Shown here in pieces: positions 36,760 through 37,329 of a DNA stretch of 37,329 bases. A program made the translations under genes and the position numbers. Position 1 is the first letter of the stretch, and every line of letters starts with the position of its first letter. Source of the DNA: Pseudomonas rhizoryzae (GTDB lineage: Bacteria; Pseudomonadota; Gammaproteobacteria; Pseudomonadales; Pseudomonadaceae); NCBI RefSeq assembly GCF_005250615.1, contig NZ_SULM01000022.1, positions 1 to 37,329 on the forward strand. The letters run 5' to 3'. The notes beneath the pieces are model-generated. The model worked only from the letters and a program-made list of their open reading frames with translations. It ran no database searches and was not told the DNA's origin.

Positions 36760-36788
36760 TTGACAAGGGGAGGGCAGATGAAGAAAAT
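36760..36788 (+). promoter_or_regulatory. Sigma-70 promoter of the tRNA-tuf operon
   Basis: A perfect -35 TTGACA (36760-36765), 17-bp spacer and -10 GAAAAT (36783-36788). The following bases are GC-rich (GCCGCC), like the discriminator of stringently controlled stable-RNA promoters. The predicted start is about 7 bp before tRNA-Tyr. Confidence 0.75.
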
Positions 36789-36801
36789 GCCGCCTCACTT
36801 T

Positions 36802-36886
<85 letters not shown>

Positions 36887-36909
36887 GATTGCTAGAGCGT
36901 TAAGGCTCT

Positions 36910-36983
<74 letters not shown>

Positions 36984-37003
36984 GTTTGACTGGCAAATGT
37001 TTC

Positions 37004-37079
37004 GCTCATGTAGCTCAGTTGGTAGAGCACACCCTTGGTAAGGGTGAGGTCAGCGGTTCAAATCCGCTCATGAGCTCCA
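37004..37079 (+). tRNA. tRNA-Thr (GGT)
   Basis: A 76-nt tRNA with encoded CCA. The acceptor stem is GCTCATG with CATGAGC. The anticodon loop TTGGTAA holds GGT at 37037-37039. The T-arm is GCGGTTCAAATCCGC. It lies 20 nt after tRNA-Gly. Confidence 0.97.
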
Positions 37080-37084
37080 TCTTA

Positions 37085-37117
37085 AAAGGCAGATATGAAA
37101 ATATCTGCCTTTGTTTT
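37085..37117 (+). terminator. Terminator/attenuator-like hairpin between tRNA-Thr and tuf
   Basis: AAAGGCAGATAT (37085-37096) and ATATCTGCCTTT (37101-37112) form a perfect 12-bp stem with a GAAA tetraloop, followed by GTTTT. It starts 6 nt after the tRNA end. It could end most tRNA transcripts or mark a processing site in a tRNA-tuf co-transcript. Confidence 0.7.
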
Positions 37118-37162
37118 AATGGCGGCATTGCTTTGCTCAATTCGTGAAGGGAGAGAGTGTCG

Positions 37163-37329
37163 ATGGCTAAAGAAAAGTTTGAACGTAACAAACCGCACCT
37201 GAACGTGGGCACCATCGGTCACGTTGACCATGGCAAGACCACTCTGACCGCAGCGCTGACCAAAGTCTGTGCCGACACCTGGGGCGGTTCCGCTCGTGGT
37301 TTCGACCAGATCGACAACGCGCCGGAAGA
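37163..37329 (+). CDS. tuf: Elongation factor Tu, 5' part only (cut by window end)
   Basis: The 55 codons present begin [20 protein letters not shown] and include the P-loop GHVDHGKT, which binds GTP; EF-Tu delivers aminoacyl-tRNA to the ribosome. GGGAG lies upstream of the ATG. The tRNA-Tyr, tRNA-Gly, tRNA-Thr, tuf order is that of the classical tufB locus. The rest of the gene lies beyond the window. Confidence 0.97.
   Translation, partial: MAKEKFERNKPHLNVGTIGHVDHGKTTLTAALTKVCADTWGGSARGFDQIDNAPE

Overview
The window looks like a GC-rich gammaproteobacterial chromosome, most likely Pseudomonas. The amino-acid pathway genes, the rimABK-type operon, the paired hslR-hslO, the TIGR02448/DUF2388 protein and the opening of EF-Tu all fit that genus. 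From memory, the EF-Tu N-terminus and the cellulase plus sorbosone-dehydrogenase content are compatible with the P. oryzihabitans/psychrotolerans group, but species was not tested. Gene order from about 11 to 36.6 kb resembles the P. aeruginosa PA5192-PA5214 neighbourhood as I remember it: gcvH, DUF2388, secretion-type ATPase, argE, argA, gshA, thioesterase, tex, ompR/envZ, rimK, hslR, hslO, pckA.

Layout. 1-150: C-terminal end of a probable transposase and its palindromic end, next to a HAD phosphatase. 1.2-6 kb: cold-shock protein, MdtD-like efflux pump, PlsC-type acyltransferase, HD-GYP c-di-GMP phosphodiesterase and a GST. 6-8.3 kb: a QseBC/PmrAB-like two-component system with a PmrA-type box upstream. 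8.3-11.1 kb: a lipoprotein sorbosone-type dehydrogenase divergent from a secreted GH5 endoglucanase, with a sigma-28-like promoter ahead of the endoglucanase. 11.2-20 kb: gcvH, DUF2388, a 1449-residue hybrid sensor kinase, a lone GspE/PilB-type ATPase and a CYTH triphosphatase. 19.9-25.5 kb: argE, argA, a giant imperfect palindrome of about 0.8 kb, gshA and a thioesterase. 25.5-31.1 kb: tex, ompR, uppP (inverted) and envZ. 31.3-34.9 kb: the rimA-rimB-rimK operon, divergent hslR and hslO. 35-37.3 kb: pckA, then tRNA-Tyr, tRNA-Gly, tRNA-Thr and the start of tuf.

How the genes work together. ArgA and ArgE are the entry and deacetylation steps of arginine synthesis. GshA begins glutathione synthesis, and the GST may use the product. 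RimA (EAL), RimB (protease) and RimK (glutamate ligase) form a ribosome-modification module tied to c-di-GMP, to which the HD-GYP protein adds a second turnover activity. OmpR/EnvZ is an envelope-stress pair whose genes are split here by uppP, itself an envelope (lipid-carrier) gene.

No CRISPR array, prophage or toxin cassette was seen. The most unusual items are the split ompR/envZ locus, the nested palindromic element between argA and gshA, the sigma-28-like promoter before the endoglucanase, and the PmrA-type box before the response regulator.
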